NCBI GenBank assembly: GCA_035379625.1
Contig: DAOSVM010000032.1
Location: 1 to 26,852, forward strand
Length of the DNA stretch: 26,852 nucleotides
Direction of reading: 5' to 3'
Source of the DNA: DAOSCP01 sp035379625
Lineage (GTDB): Bacteria; Bacteroidota; Ignavibacteria; Ignavibacteriales; DAOSCP01
The first letter of the stretch is position 1, and every line of letters starts with the position of its first letter. The notes below the pieces were generated by a model, which did no database searches, was not told where the DNA came from, and saw only the letters and a list, made by a program, of their open reading frames with translations. Position numbers and translations under genes: made by a program. Positions 6,941 through 14,630 of the stretch are shown here, piece after piece.

Positions 6941-8908
6941 ATGATTGATGTTATAGATTTAAGTTTACAATTTAATGGAAAATATTTATTCCAAAATGCA
7001 AATTTTAAAATATCTAACCATGATAAAATTGCTTTAGTAGGTTCTAATGGTGCAGGTAAAACAACTTTACTAAAAGTTATTCTTGGCTTTCAACAGCCGG
7101 ATAGCGGGAAAATATTAAAAAGAAAAGATTTAAGAATAGGATATTTACCGCAAGATTTTATTAATCATTCCAATAATAATTTGTTTGATGAAGTATTCTC
7201 ATCACATATTACTCTCAATAACTTAAAAGAAAAAGAAGCCGAATTAGTTTCATTATTAGACATAATTTCTGATGAAAATGAAAAATATGAAATAATTGAA
7301 ACATTGGGAGATATCCATAACCAACTAGAATTTTATAACGAAGAAAAAATAAAAGCTGATATCGAAAAGATATTAATTGGTTTAGGCTTTACGGAAGAAG
7401 ATTTTAATCGTAAAGTTGAAGAATTCTCAGGTGGTTGGCAAATGAGAATTGAACTTGCTAAAATATTATCATCAAATAATGATTTAATAATGCTCGATGA
7501 GCCAACCAACCATTTAGATATCGACACACTTGATTGGCTTATTGAATTTTTGAATAATTATACAGGAGCACTACTTGTTATTTCACATGATAAGTATTTT
7601 ATTAATTCTGTTACAAAGAAAACACTTGAAATTTTTGCTAATAAAATAAATTTCTTTAAAGGTTCTTATGATGAGTATTTAATATTCAAAAAAGAACGTG
7701 AAGAACAACTCTATAAAAGTTATGAAATGCAGCAAAAAATGATAGAAGATACTAAAAAGTTTATAGAAAAATTCAGATATAAAGCTACAAAGGCAAAACA
7801 AGTACAATCACGTATTAAACAACTTGAAAAATTAGAAATAATAGAATTACCTGATAAAGAAAATAAAATACGAATTAAATTTCCCAAACCTGAAAGAATT
7901 CCTAAAATTCTCCTTACTTTAGATAACCTTTCCAAGTATTATAATAATAAAAAAGTCTTTGATAATATTAGCTTCTCGATAGAAAAAAATGACAAAATTG
8001 CTGTTGTAGGTCCAAATGGCGCTGGAAAATCAACATTAACAAAAATTATTCTGGGATTAACTGAAATAACATCTGGGAAAATGATAAAATCAGAACTTAC
8101 TAATATAGGCTATTTTTCTCAGGAAGCAACTGAAATTCTTGATAGTGAACTAACAGTTTGGGAAAATCTTTATTATAATGTAAATGATATATCTTTAGCC
8201 CAATTAAGGACATTATTAGGGTCATTTCTTTTTTCTGATGATGATATAGAGAAAAAAGTTAAAGTTTTATCAGGTGGAGAAAAAAATAGATTAGCTATTT
8301 GTAAATTATTATTAAATAATTCAAATTTATTAATTTTAGATGAGCCAACCAATCATTTAGATGTAAATTCAAAAGAAATTTTACAACAAGCTCTTATTGA
8401 TTTTGAAGGGGCAGTATTAATTGTATCTCACGATATTGATTTCCTTAGACCAATTACTAACAAAGTTTTAGAAATTAGAAATAATAGCGCTAAATTATTT
8501 GTTGGCGGTATTGATTATTATTTGCAAAAAAGGAAAGAACAAAAAAGTACCAATGAAGTTGTTGACAATAAAAAAAACAATGTAAACTTACCAGATAGAA
8601 AAAATATCAAAAAGATTGAAGCTGAAATTAGACAAAAAAAATATAACGAAAAAAAGAATTATTCTGAAAAATTGGAAAAAATAGAAAAAGAGATTAAGGA
8701 TTTAGAAAATCAGATAAACGAGATAGAGAATAGATTATCATTACCTGAAACGTACAATGAACATAAATTGATTTTAAGTTTAAATCAAGAATTACTTGAA
8801 CTTAAAACAAAATATGAAAATCTCTTAGAAGAATGGACAGAACTATCTGAAATTATTGAAAATATAGAAAATAAATATCAACAACAGCTAAATGAATTAC
8901 TTAATTAA
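6941..8908 (+). CDS. ABC-F family ATPase (Uup/YheS-like)
   Basis: This 655-residue protein has two ABC domains and no membrane segments. Domain 1: Walker A GSNGAGKT (34-41), signature EFSGGWQMR (161-169), Walker B IMLDEPTNHLD (183-193), switch His in VISHD (213-217). Domain 2: GPNGAGKS (357-364), LSGGEKNR (443-450), ILDEPTNHLD (465-474), VSHD (495-498). The linker at about 245-320 is a charged helical arm, as in ABC-F proteins. The last ~100 residues (about 555-655) form a strongly charged coiled coil, like the Uup/YdiF subgroup. ABC-F proteins act on the ribosome, relieving stalls or protecting it from antibiotics, or affect genome stability (Uup). I cannot choose between these roles. It ends 8 bp inside the convergent kinase gene. 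Confidence 0.92.
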   Translation: MIDVIDLSLQFNGKYLFQNANFKISNHDKIALVGSNGAGKTTLLKVILGFQQPDSGKILKRKDLRIGYLPQDFINHSNNNLFDEVFSSHITLNNLKEKEAELVSLLDIISDENEKYEIIETLGDIHNQLEFYNEEKIKADIEKILIGLGFTEEDFNRKVEEFSGGWQMRIELAKILSSNNDLIMLDEPTNHLDIDTLDWLIEFLNNYTGALLVISHDKYFINSVTKKTLEIFANKINFFKGSYDEYLIFKKEREEQLYKSYEMQQKMIEDTKKFIEKFRYKATKAKQVQSRIKQLEKLEIIELPDKENKIRIKFPKPERIPKILLTLDNLSKYYNNKKVFDNISFSIEKNDKIAVVGPNGAGKSTLTKIILGLTEITSGKMIKSELTNIGYFSQEATEILDSELTVWENLYYNVNDISLAQLRTLLGSFLFSDDDIEKKVKVLSGGEKNRLAICKLLLNNSNLLILDEPTNHLDVNSKEILQQALIDFEGAVLIVSHDIDFLRPITNKVLEIRNNSAKLFVGGIDYYLQKRKEQKSTNEVVDNKKNNVNLPDRKNIKKIEAEIRQKKYNEKKNYSEKLEKIEKEIKDLENQINEIENRLSLPETYNEHKLILSLNQELLELKTKYENLLEEWTELSEIIENIENKYQQQLNELLN

Positions 8909-9842
8909 AATTAGGAGCTACTGGTAAAGTAATGATAAAAGTAGTACCTTTACCAAGCTCGCTTTCAATTTTTATTAATCCCTTATGATCATCAATAATC
9001 TTTTTAACAATCCAAAGACCTAAGCCTGTAGAAACTTCATCACCAGTTGGTCTAGCAGATAATTTAACACCTTTTTGAAAAGCCTTTTGGATATCAATAT
9101 ATGACATTCCTACACCTTGGTCAGCAACTTTAATAATTAATTTTCCTTTTTCATCTTTTTCTGTACTTACTGTAATTTGCTTTTCTGGTTTTGAATATTT
9201 AATTGCGTTATCTATCAAATTTTCGATAGCTTCCTCTAATTTTTGAGCATCAGCTAATATCTTTGGTAAGTTTTCTCCTAAGTTCACAATAATATTTTGG
9301 CTTTTCTTCTGTGCTTTTAATATATTAGAATTTACTGCTCTGTTTACTATATCATTTATATTTACTTCTTGAATATCTAATCTATATCCCATAGATTCAT
9401 AAACAATAGCTTTAGAGATAGAAGTAGAATATGATATTATTTTTTCTGAGGCTTCCACAAGGTGTTGAATCATTTCTTTCTGTTCATTAATTGACAAATC
9501 ATATGATTGCAAAAGCTCTGCAAAAGATTTTATGGCGGCAGCAGGATTTTTGACATCATGTATAAAAATTGCAAACGCTTCGTCTTTTTTCTTTTGTAAT
9601 TCTTGGATAGATTTTAATTGGTTTTCTAAGGCAACTTTTTCAGCGATTAGCTGTTTATTGGCTATAGTTAATTGTTGGACTTTGTATTTTAACCTTTCGA
9701 TAAAGTCATATAAAATATCTATTTTTTTATTCAGACTATCAATTTCATTTTTTAATCTTTGATTTTGAGTGAATCTTTTGAAGAAAGGTATTTTCTTAAA
9801 ATTATCATTTTCACTATGATATGAGTTTTTATCTTTAGCCAT
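8901..9842 (-). CDS. Soluble sensor histidine kinase
   Basis: This 313-residue protein has no transmembrane segment. Residues 28-90 form a heptad-rich coiled coil. The phosphoacceptor region is FIHDVKNPAAAIKSF with His95. The HATPase domain carries the N box ENLIDNAIKYS (N212), G1 DQGVGM (241-246) and G2 GLGLWIV (273-279), ending in GKGTTFIITLP. A cytoplasmic kinase sensing through its coiled coil or a partner is implied. No response regulator is adjacent, so it is an orphan here. It diverges from the his operon across a 220-bp gap holding nested inverted repeats. Its 3' end overlaps the ABC-F gene by 8 bp. The start ATG at 9842 is followed by a polar N-terminus, and no better start is seen. 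Confidence 0.92.
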   Translation of the reverse strand: MAKDKNSYHSENDNFKKIPFFKRFTQNQRLKNEIDSLNKKIDILYDFIERLKYKVQQLTIANKQLIAEKVALENQLKSIQELQKKKDEAFAIFIHDVKNPAAAIKSFAELLQSYDLSINEQKEMIQHLVEASEKIISYSTSISKAIVYESMGYRLDIQEVNINDIVNRAVNSNILKAQKKSQNIIVNLGENLPKILADAQKLEEAIENLIDNAIKYSKPEKQITVSTEKDEKGKLIIKVADQGVGMSYIDIQKAFQKGVKLSARPTGDEVSTGLGLWIVKKIIDDHKGLIKIESELGKGTTFIITLPVAPNFN

Positions 9843-9919
9843 AGTTTAACCCATTGTTTTTATTAAAACACAACAAATATTATACCATAGTAACAATATA
9901 ATTACAAAAAGATATTAAA

Positions 9920-9976
9920 TATATTTTAATATTGATAGTTGATTATCAATATTGTGAAATATTATATTAAAATATA
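9920..9976. repeat. Nested inverted repeats in the kinase/his divergent region
   Basis: Inner repeat: AATATTGATA (9928-9937) and TATCAATATT (9944-9953), a perfect 10-bp palindrome with spacer GTTGAT. Outer repeat: TATATTTTAATAT (9920-9932) and ATATTAAAATATA (9964-9976), a perfect 13-bp pair. The two share bases and cannot form together. The position between divergent genes and upstream of the his promoter suggests an operator or cruciform. The pure A/T outer arms could arise by chance in this composition, so only the inner repeat is moderately convincing. Confidence 0.4.
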
Positions 9977-10006
9977 GAGCTATTCTTAATTGATAAAAAA
10001 AATAAT

Positions 10007-10035
10007 TTGTAATTTATTAAAATATTCACTATAAT
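10007..10035 (+). promoter_or_regulatory. Sigma70-like promoter of the his operon
   Basis: A -35-like TTGTAA (10007-10012) is separated by 17 bp from a perfect -10 TATAAT (10030-10035). This would place transcription start near 10042, 24 bases before the leader peptide ATG and about 170 bases before hisG. Spacing and position fit well. There is no experimental support, and AT-rich DNA yields TATAAT by chance. Confidence 0.6.
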
Positions 10036-10065
10036 AGCAATGGTAAAATCAAAAACATTAGCAAT

Positions 10066-10122
10066 ATGACAATTATTACATTACATATCCACCATCATCA
10101 TTATGCATATTATTCCAGATAA
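10066..10122 (+). CDS. hisL: Histidine operon leader peptide
   Basis: An 18-codon open frame encodes MTIITLHIHHHHYAYYSR. Five of its codons are His: residue 7 and residues 9-12, with the run at 10090-10101. It is followed by tandem stops TAA TAG (10120-10125). It lies between the promoter and an intrinsic terminator that immediately precedes hisG, exactly where a translated attenuator peptide belongs. The His codons fall in and beside the 5' strand of the pause hairpin. The peptide itself is expected to have no function; ribosome stalling at His codons when charged His-tRNA is scarce is the signal. No Shine-Dalgarno is evident; the upstream region is A-rich, as is common in this phylum. It is too short for ordinary gene callers and easily missed. 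Confidence 0.88.
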   Translation: MTIITLHIHHHHYAYYSR

Positions 10123-10191
10123 TAGGCAATGGTGGGTATTATTTAAATTTAAACATAAACGTTAGCCCTGCATTGCTGCAGGGCTTTTTTT
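10085..10191 (+). promoter_or_regulatory. his attenuator: pause, antiterminator and terminator hairpins
   Basis: Three mutually exclusive pairings are visible. Region 1:2 (pause): 10085-10095 with 10129-10139, 11 bp with one G-U, overlapping the His codons. Region 2:3 (antiterminator): GCAATG-GT-GGG (10126-10136) with CCC-TG-CATTGC (10166-10176), 9 bp around a 2x2 internal loop. Region 3:4 (terminator): 10164-10172 with 10177-10185, then a T run. A ribosome stalled on the His codons would cover region 1 and free region 2, so 2:3 forms and transcription continues into hisG. A ribosome reaching the stop at 10122 would mask region 2, so the terminator forms. This is the classical enterobacterial his logic, inferred from pairing alone. 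Confidence 0.87.
10164..10191 (+). terminator. Attenuator terminator before hisG
   Basis: AGCCCTGCA (10164-10172) and TGCAGGGCT (10177-10185) form a perfect 9-bp stem with loop TTGC, followed by seven T residues (10185-10191). It lies 20 bases before the hisG ATG, after the leader peptide. This is the only GC-rich hairpin in the intergenic region. Confidence 0.92.
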
Positions 10192-10211
10192 ATAATAAAA
10201 TGAGGATAAAA

Positions 10212-11081
10212 ATGGCAAATAATGTTTTGAAATTGGCAATTCAAAAAAAGGGTCGTTTAACTGATAAATCAATTGAACTACTTAAACATTGTGATATTGA
10301 TATTGAAAGTTTTACAGACAAGTTACAAGTTTCAGCAAAAAATTACGATTTAGAAATTATATTATTAAGAGATGATGATATACCAGAGTATGTTCAAGAT
10401 GGGGTTGCAGACATTGGCATAGTTGGTGAAAATGTAATTGCAGAAAAAAAACACGATGTTAAAATTATAAAAAAATTAGGTTTCGGTAAATGTACTTTAA
10501 TGTTTGCTATACCTGAGAATAAAAATTTAAATGATATATCTGAACTTGAAGGAAAAAGAATTGCTACTTCATATCCGAATATAGTTAATCAATTTCTGTC
10601 AGAACATAATATAAACGCAAAAATAGTAGATATTTCTGGTTCAGTAGAAGTAGCTCCCGCTTTAGGAATTGCTGATGTTATTTGTGATATTGTTTCCACA
10701 GGTAATACTTTAAGAATGAATAAATTAAAAAAATCCTTTCCTGTATTTCAATCAGAAGCAGCATTAATCACTAGTGCACAATTTGAACTTTCAACTGAGA
10801 AGCAAGAAATTCTTGATGATTTATTAAAAAGAATAAATGCTATTCAACGAGCACAAAAATCTAAATATTTAATGCTCAATATAGATAAACAAAAACTTGA
10901 TAGTATAATAAAAATTATACCATCCCTAAAAAGCCCAACTATTGTACCATTAGCTGATGAGAATATGGTGGCAGTACATGCAGTTGTAACCACTCAGCAA
11001 TTTTGGAATATATCTGATACCTTAAAACAATTAGGAGCTACAGGTATAATTTTATTACCAATAGAAAGTATTATACCTTAA
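10212..11081 (+). CDS. hisG: ATP phosphoribosyltransferase, long form
   Basis: This enzyme joins ATP and PRPP to give phosphoribosyl-ATP, the first and controlled step of histidine synthesis. I place the start at ATG 10212, with GAGGA at 10202-10206 five bases upstream, giving 289 residues. A longer frame starting at TTG 10173 would begin inside the terminator loop and is rejected. Signatures: LAIQKKGRL (8-16), DIGIVGENV (68-76), and the PRPP loop from ISGSVEVAPALG through STGNTLR (141-168). The C-terminal ~75 residues, with VAVHAVVTTQQFWNISDTLKQLGATGIILLP, are the ACT-like domain of long-form HisG, which binds histidine for feedback inhibition. The hexamer does not need HisZ. It is first in the operon; hisD follows after 8 bases. 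Confidence 0.96.
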   Translation: MANNVLKLAIQKKGRLTDKSIELLKHCDIDIESFTDKLQVSAKNYDLEIILLRDDDIPEYVQDGVADIGIVGENVIAEKKHDVKIIKKLGFGKCTLMFAIPENKNLNDISELEGKRIATSYPNIVNQFLSEHNINAKIVDISGSVEVAPALGIADVICDIVSTGNTLRMNKLKKSFPVFQSEAALITSAQFELSTEKQEILDDLLKRINAIQRAQKSKYLMLNIDKQKLDSIIKIIPSLKSPTIVPLADENMVAVHAVVTTQQFWNISDTLKQLGATGIILLPIESIIP

Positions 11082-11089
11082 GGTGACTT

Positions 11090-12397
11090 ATGAAAATATA
11101 TGATATAACTAAAGTAAATAAAAGCAATTATCGTAATATATTAAAACGTCCTATAAGTAATAACGATAGTATATATGCTAATGTTAAAAGCTACATTGAA
11201 CAATTTAAAGTAAATCCAGAAAAAACTCTTAAAGAAATGCTGAAACAATTTGATAATTTGGAAATTGATGATATTTTGAAATTAAAAGTCGATGAAGAAA
11301 AAATACAAAATTCTGAAAAATTGATTTCTGATAAAGAAAAGGCCGCCATTCAAAAAGCTTATGAAAATATTTACAACTTCCATATTAAACAGTTCCCACA
11401 AAATTATTCTATAAAATATGAAAATGATTCTTATTTAATGAGAAAATATTTACCAATTAATAATGTAGGGCTATACATTCCTGGAGGTACTGCTATATTG
11501 CCATCTACAGTTCTAATGTTAGGTATACCTTCACAGATAGCCAAATGTCCAAGAGTTGTATTAACTTCACCAGTAAAAAATAATTCCGATATATCGCCTT
11601 ATATACTTTATGCAGCAAAATTATGTGGTATTACAGAAATTTATAAAATTGGTGGTATTCAAGCTATTGCATTATTGGCTTATGGATTAGAAACAAAAAT
11701 AGATAAAGTGGATAAAATATTTGGACCTGGTAATAGCTATGTTACAGCAGCTAAATTGTATGTTGCTAATGATATAAATTCAAATTGTGCAATTGATATG
11801 CCAGCTGGTCCAAGTGAGGTTTTAGTAATTGCAGATGAATTTGCAAATCCTGATTTTATTGCAGCTGATTTACTTTCCCAAGCTGAACACGGGTTTGACT
11901 CTCAAGTAGTGTTATTATCAACATCTGATGAGATAATAAAAAAAGTTCTTATTTCTTTAAATGAACAAGTAGAATATCTAGAAAGAAAAGATTTTATAAA
12001 AAACAGTTTAGAAAATAGTATTATAATAAAAGTTAATACTTTAGAAGAAGCTTTTGAAATCTCCAATGAATATGCTCCTGAGCATTTAATATTGAACATA
12101 AAAAATTTTGAAAATTATATTGACCTTATTAAAAATGCTGGTTCTGTGTTTCTTGGTCAATATTCACCTGAAAGTTTTGGTGATTATGCTGCTGGTACCA
12201 ATCATTCATTGCCAACAAATGGTTATGCAAAAGCTTTTAGTGGAATTGGTGTTGAAGCTTTTATGAAAAGTATTACTTTCCAATATCATTCAAAAAAAGC
12301 TTTCTATGAACTTAGTGAAACCGTTGAAATTCTTGCTGATATTGAGCAATTACCTGCTCATAAAAATGCTGTAACAATAAGAAAAAAGGGGGAATAA
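11090..12397 (+). CDS. hisD: Histidinol dehydrogenase
   Basis: This zinc- and NAD-dependent enzyme oxidises L-histidinol to histidinal and then to histidine, the last two steps of the pathway. The 435 residues match the usual length. Signatures: LPINNVGLYIPGGTAILPSTVLM, KIFGPGNSYVTAAK, DMPAGPSEVLVIAD, LLSQAEHGFDSQV (zinc ligands Q and H), YAPEHLIL (catalytic E-H pair), and GTNHSLPTNGYAKAFSGIGVEAFMK near the C-terminus. A ribosome site, AAGGTGA, precedes the ATG. The TAA stop overlaps the hisCB start by one base (TAATG). Confidence 0.97.
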   Translation: MKIYDITKVNKSNYRNILKRPISNNDSIYANVKSYIEQFKVNPEKTLKEMLKQFDNLEIDDILKLKVDEEKIQNSEKLISDKEKAAIQKAYENIYNFHIKQFPQNYSIKYENDSYLMRKYLPINNVGLYIPGGTAILPSTVLMLGIPSQIAKCPRVVLTSPVKNNSDISPYILYAAKLCGITEIYKIGGIQAIALLAYGLETKIDKVDKIFGPGNSYVTAAKLYVANDINSNCAIDMPAGPSEVLVIADEFANPDFIAADLLSQAEHGFDSQVVLLSTSDEIIKKVLISLNEQVEYLERKDFIKNSLENSIIIKVNTLEEAFEISNEYAPEHLILNIKNFENYIDLIKNAGSVFLGQYSPESFGDYAAGTNHSLPTNGYAKAFSGIGVEAFMKSITFQYHSKKAFYELSETVEILADIEQLPAHKNAVTIRKKGE

Positions 12398-14049
12398 TGA
12401 TAGAAAAATTAGTTAGAGAAAATATAAAAAAACTTAAACCTTATACTTCTGCTAGAGAAAGTAATTTAAATGGAATTTTACTTGACGCAAACGAAAATTC
12501 TTATGGCAGTACTACTTTTATATTAAATGAGTCTCTTAATAGATATCCTGATCCTAATCAGGTGATAATGAGAAAACTATTATCTAAATATTTAAATATT
12601 GAACCTTCAAATTTGTTTTTTGGTGTTGGCTCTGATGAAATTATAGATTTAACTTATAGAATATTTTGCAATCCTGGAATTGATAATGTAATAATTCCTG
12701 AACCTACTTATGGAATGTACTCAGTTTCTGCTAATATTAATGATGTTAAAATTAAAATCTCAAAACTTACAGAAGAATTTCAACTCAACAACGATGAAAT
12801 TTTATCGCTTGTAGATGAATATACAAAAGTTATTTTTATATGTAATCCTAATAATCCTACAGGAAATTTAATTAAAAAAGATCAAATACTTGACCTTGCA
12901 AAAAAGTTTAATGGGATTATCTTTGTAGATGAGGCATATATTGATTTTTCATATGAAAATTCATTAATTACCAATGTGAAGGAATATAAAAATATTATTA
13001 TCTCCAGAACATTTTCCAAAGCTTGGGGTATGGCTGGAGTTAGATTGGGATATGCAATTGCTGAACCAGAAATTATTAGTTATTTTTTCAAAATTAAAGC
13101 TCCTTACAATATTAGTACTTTAACTCGTGAAGCATTTTATAACGCAATGAAAAATATTTCCTTGAAAGATAGATATGTTGAGGAAATAATCGCTGAAAGA
13201 GAAAGACTAATAACTTATTTACAGAAAATAAATCAAATTGAAAAGATATACAAAACAGATTCAAATTTTATATTATTTAAAGTAAAAGATGCAATGGAGT
13301 TATATAACCATCTAGTAAACAAAGGGATAGTTATACGTTATAGAGGTAACCAGTTAAATATTCCAGATACATTACGAATTACTGTTGGAACAAAAACAGA
13401 AAATAATTTATTTCTAAATGAGCTTTTCAAATATTATGGATACAATGAAACCATTGAAGAAAACTATGAAAGAAAATCTTACATAAATCGTGTAACTAAC
13501 GAAACAAAAATACAAATTGAAGTTAATCTAGATAAATATTTGAATTCATATATCAACACTGGTATTAAGTTTTTTGATCATATGCTTGAGCAAATATCAA
13601 AACACGGAAATATTGATTTAAGAATCATTTCAAAAACTGATTTAGAGGTAGACGAACACCATACTATTGAAGATATTGGTATTTGTTTAGGTGAAGCAAT
13701 TAAAAAGGCACTTGGGCAAAAAAATGGTATTCAAAGATATGGTTTCTTTTTACCTATGGATGATGCAATAGCAAAGGTAGCAATTGATCTTGGCGGTAGG
13801 GCATACCTAAATTTCAATTGTAAGTTTAATAGAGAGAAAATTGGAGATATGCCAACAGAATTGGTTAAAGAGTTCTTTAGAGCTTTATCCGCTTCTATGG
13901 AAGCTAATATATATATTGAAGCTAATGGCGAAAACGATCATCATAAAATTGAAGCAATATTTAAATCTTTTGCAAAAGCATTAAACGAAGCTTGTAGAAT
14001 TGATGAAAGAACCAAACAAGAATTGCCAACTACAAAAGGTGTTTTATGA
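12397..14049 (+). CDS. hisCB: Fusion: histidinol-phosphate aminotransferase + imidazoleglycerol-phosphate dehydratase
   Basis: This single 550-residue frame carries two enzymes. Residues 1-~348 are HisC, a fold-type I PLP aminotransferase: ANENSYG (31-37), CNPNNPTGN (149-157), FVDEAYIDF (176-184), the PLP lysine K208 in SRTFSKAWGMAGVRLGYA, and RITVGT near 327. Residues ~360-550 are a complete IGP dehydratase (the C-terminal part of E. coli HisB): INRVTNET (363-370), TGIKFFDHMLEQI (388-400), DEHHTIEDIGI (419-429), DLGGRAY (464-470), DHHKIEAIFK (514-523). These carry both histidine-rich metal motifs. The linker is only ~12 residues, in frame, and both halves look intact. So one protein does steps 6 and 7 of the pathway. 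It lacks the HAD phosphatase half of E. coli HisB. GGGGGA precedes the start. The stop overlaps hisH by 4 bases. Confidence 0.95.
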   Translation: MIEKLVRENIKKLKPYTSARESNLNGILLDANENSYGSTTFILNESLNRYPDPNQVIMRKLLSKYLNIEPSNLFFGVGSDEIIDLTYRIFCNPGIDNVIIPEPTYGMYSVSANINDVKIKISKLTEEFQLNNDEILSLVDEYTKVIFICNPNNPTGNLIKKDQILDLAKKFNGIIFVDEAYIDFSYENSLITNVKEYKNIIISRTFSKAWGMAGVRLGYAIAEPEIISYFFKIKAPYNISTLTREAFYNAMKNISLKDRYVEEIIAERERLITYLQKINQIEKIYKTDSNFILFKVKDAMELYNHLVNKGIVIRYRGNQLNIPDTLRITVGTKTENNLFLNELFKYYGYNETIEENYERKSYINRVTNETKIQIEVNLDKYLNSYINTGIKFFDHMLEQISKHGNIDLRIISKTDLEVDEHHTIEDIGICLGEAIKKALGQKNGIQRYGFFLPMDDAIAKVAIDLGGRAYLNFNCKFNREKIGDMPTELVKEFFRALSASMEANIYIEANGENDHHKIEAIFKSFAKALNEACRIDERTKQELPTTKGVL

Positions 14050-14630
14050 TTGCGATCATAAATTATGGTGCTGGAAATTTATTATCAGTAAAAAATACAA
14101 TAAATGATTATACCAATGATGTGATTATAACTAATAATTTGGATGATTTAGAAAAGGCTGAGAAAATTATTTTGCCTGGTGTCGGCGAAGCTTCTTTTGC
14201 TATGAATTCATTAAAAAAATTAAATATTGTTAGTTTTTTACAAAATACCAGAAAACCAGTACTAGGGATATGCTTGGGCTTACAATTGATGTGCAGTTTT
14301 TCTGAGGAAGGGAATGTTGAATGCTTAAACATTTTTCCAAGTATTGTTAAAAAATTTGACGACAAACATCTCAAAGTTCCGCATATGGGCTGGAACCAAG
14401 TTTCTATTATAAAAAATTCTTTGCTTTTGAAAGATATTGAAAATAATTCATATTTTTACTTTGCAAATTCATATTATGCAGAAATGAACGATTACACAGT
14501 TGCAAAAACAAGTTATCAAATAGATTTCAGTGCTATACTTCAAAAAGATAATTATTTTGGAATTCAGTTTCATCCAGAAAAATCTTCAAAAATTGGTTCA
14601 AAAATTATAAGGAATTTTATTGAATTATGA
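14046..14630 (+). CDS. hisH: Imidazole glycerol phosphate synthase, glutaminase subunit
   Basis: This class I glutaminase feeds ammonia to HisF. The 194 residues fit the family. Visible parts: INYGAGNLLSV (5-15), LPGVGE (43-48), the nucleophile Cys76 in GICLGLQLM, VPHMGWNQV (111-119), and H176/E178 in QFHPEKSS. One oddity: the usual FVHSY motif near the subunit interface reads FANSYY, with Asn141 in place of the usual His. The catalytic triad is intact, so activity is expected. It starts 4 bases inside hisCB and ends 4 bases inside hisA. This tight coupling suits a HisH-HisF complex. Confidence 0.96.
   Translation: MIAIINYGAGNLLSVKNTINDYTNDVIITNNLDDLEKAEKIILPGVGEASFAMNSLKKLNIVSFLQNTRKPVLGICLGLQLMCSFSEEGNVECLNIFPSIVKKFDDKHLKVPHMGWNQVSIIKNSLLLKDIENNSYFYFANSYYAEMNDYTVAKTSYQIDFSAILQKDNYFGIQFHPEKSSKIGSKIIRNFIEL

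Noticed and set aside
10040..10069. Nine-codon frame MVKSKTLAI just before the leader peptide, and a GCAATGGT copy (10037-10044) repeating the antiterminator strand (10126-10133)
   Set aside because: The predicted transcription start (~10042) falls at or inside this ATG, so it is probably not translated and the upstream copy is probably not in the RNA.
10081..10110. CAT-rich stretch as a microsatellite or simple repeat
   Set aside because: Only three to four tandem units are present, and they are better explained as the His codon run of the leader peptide.
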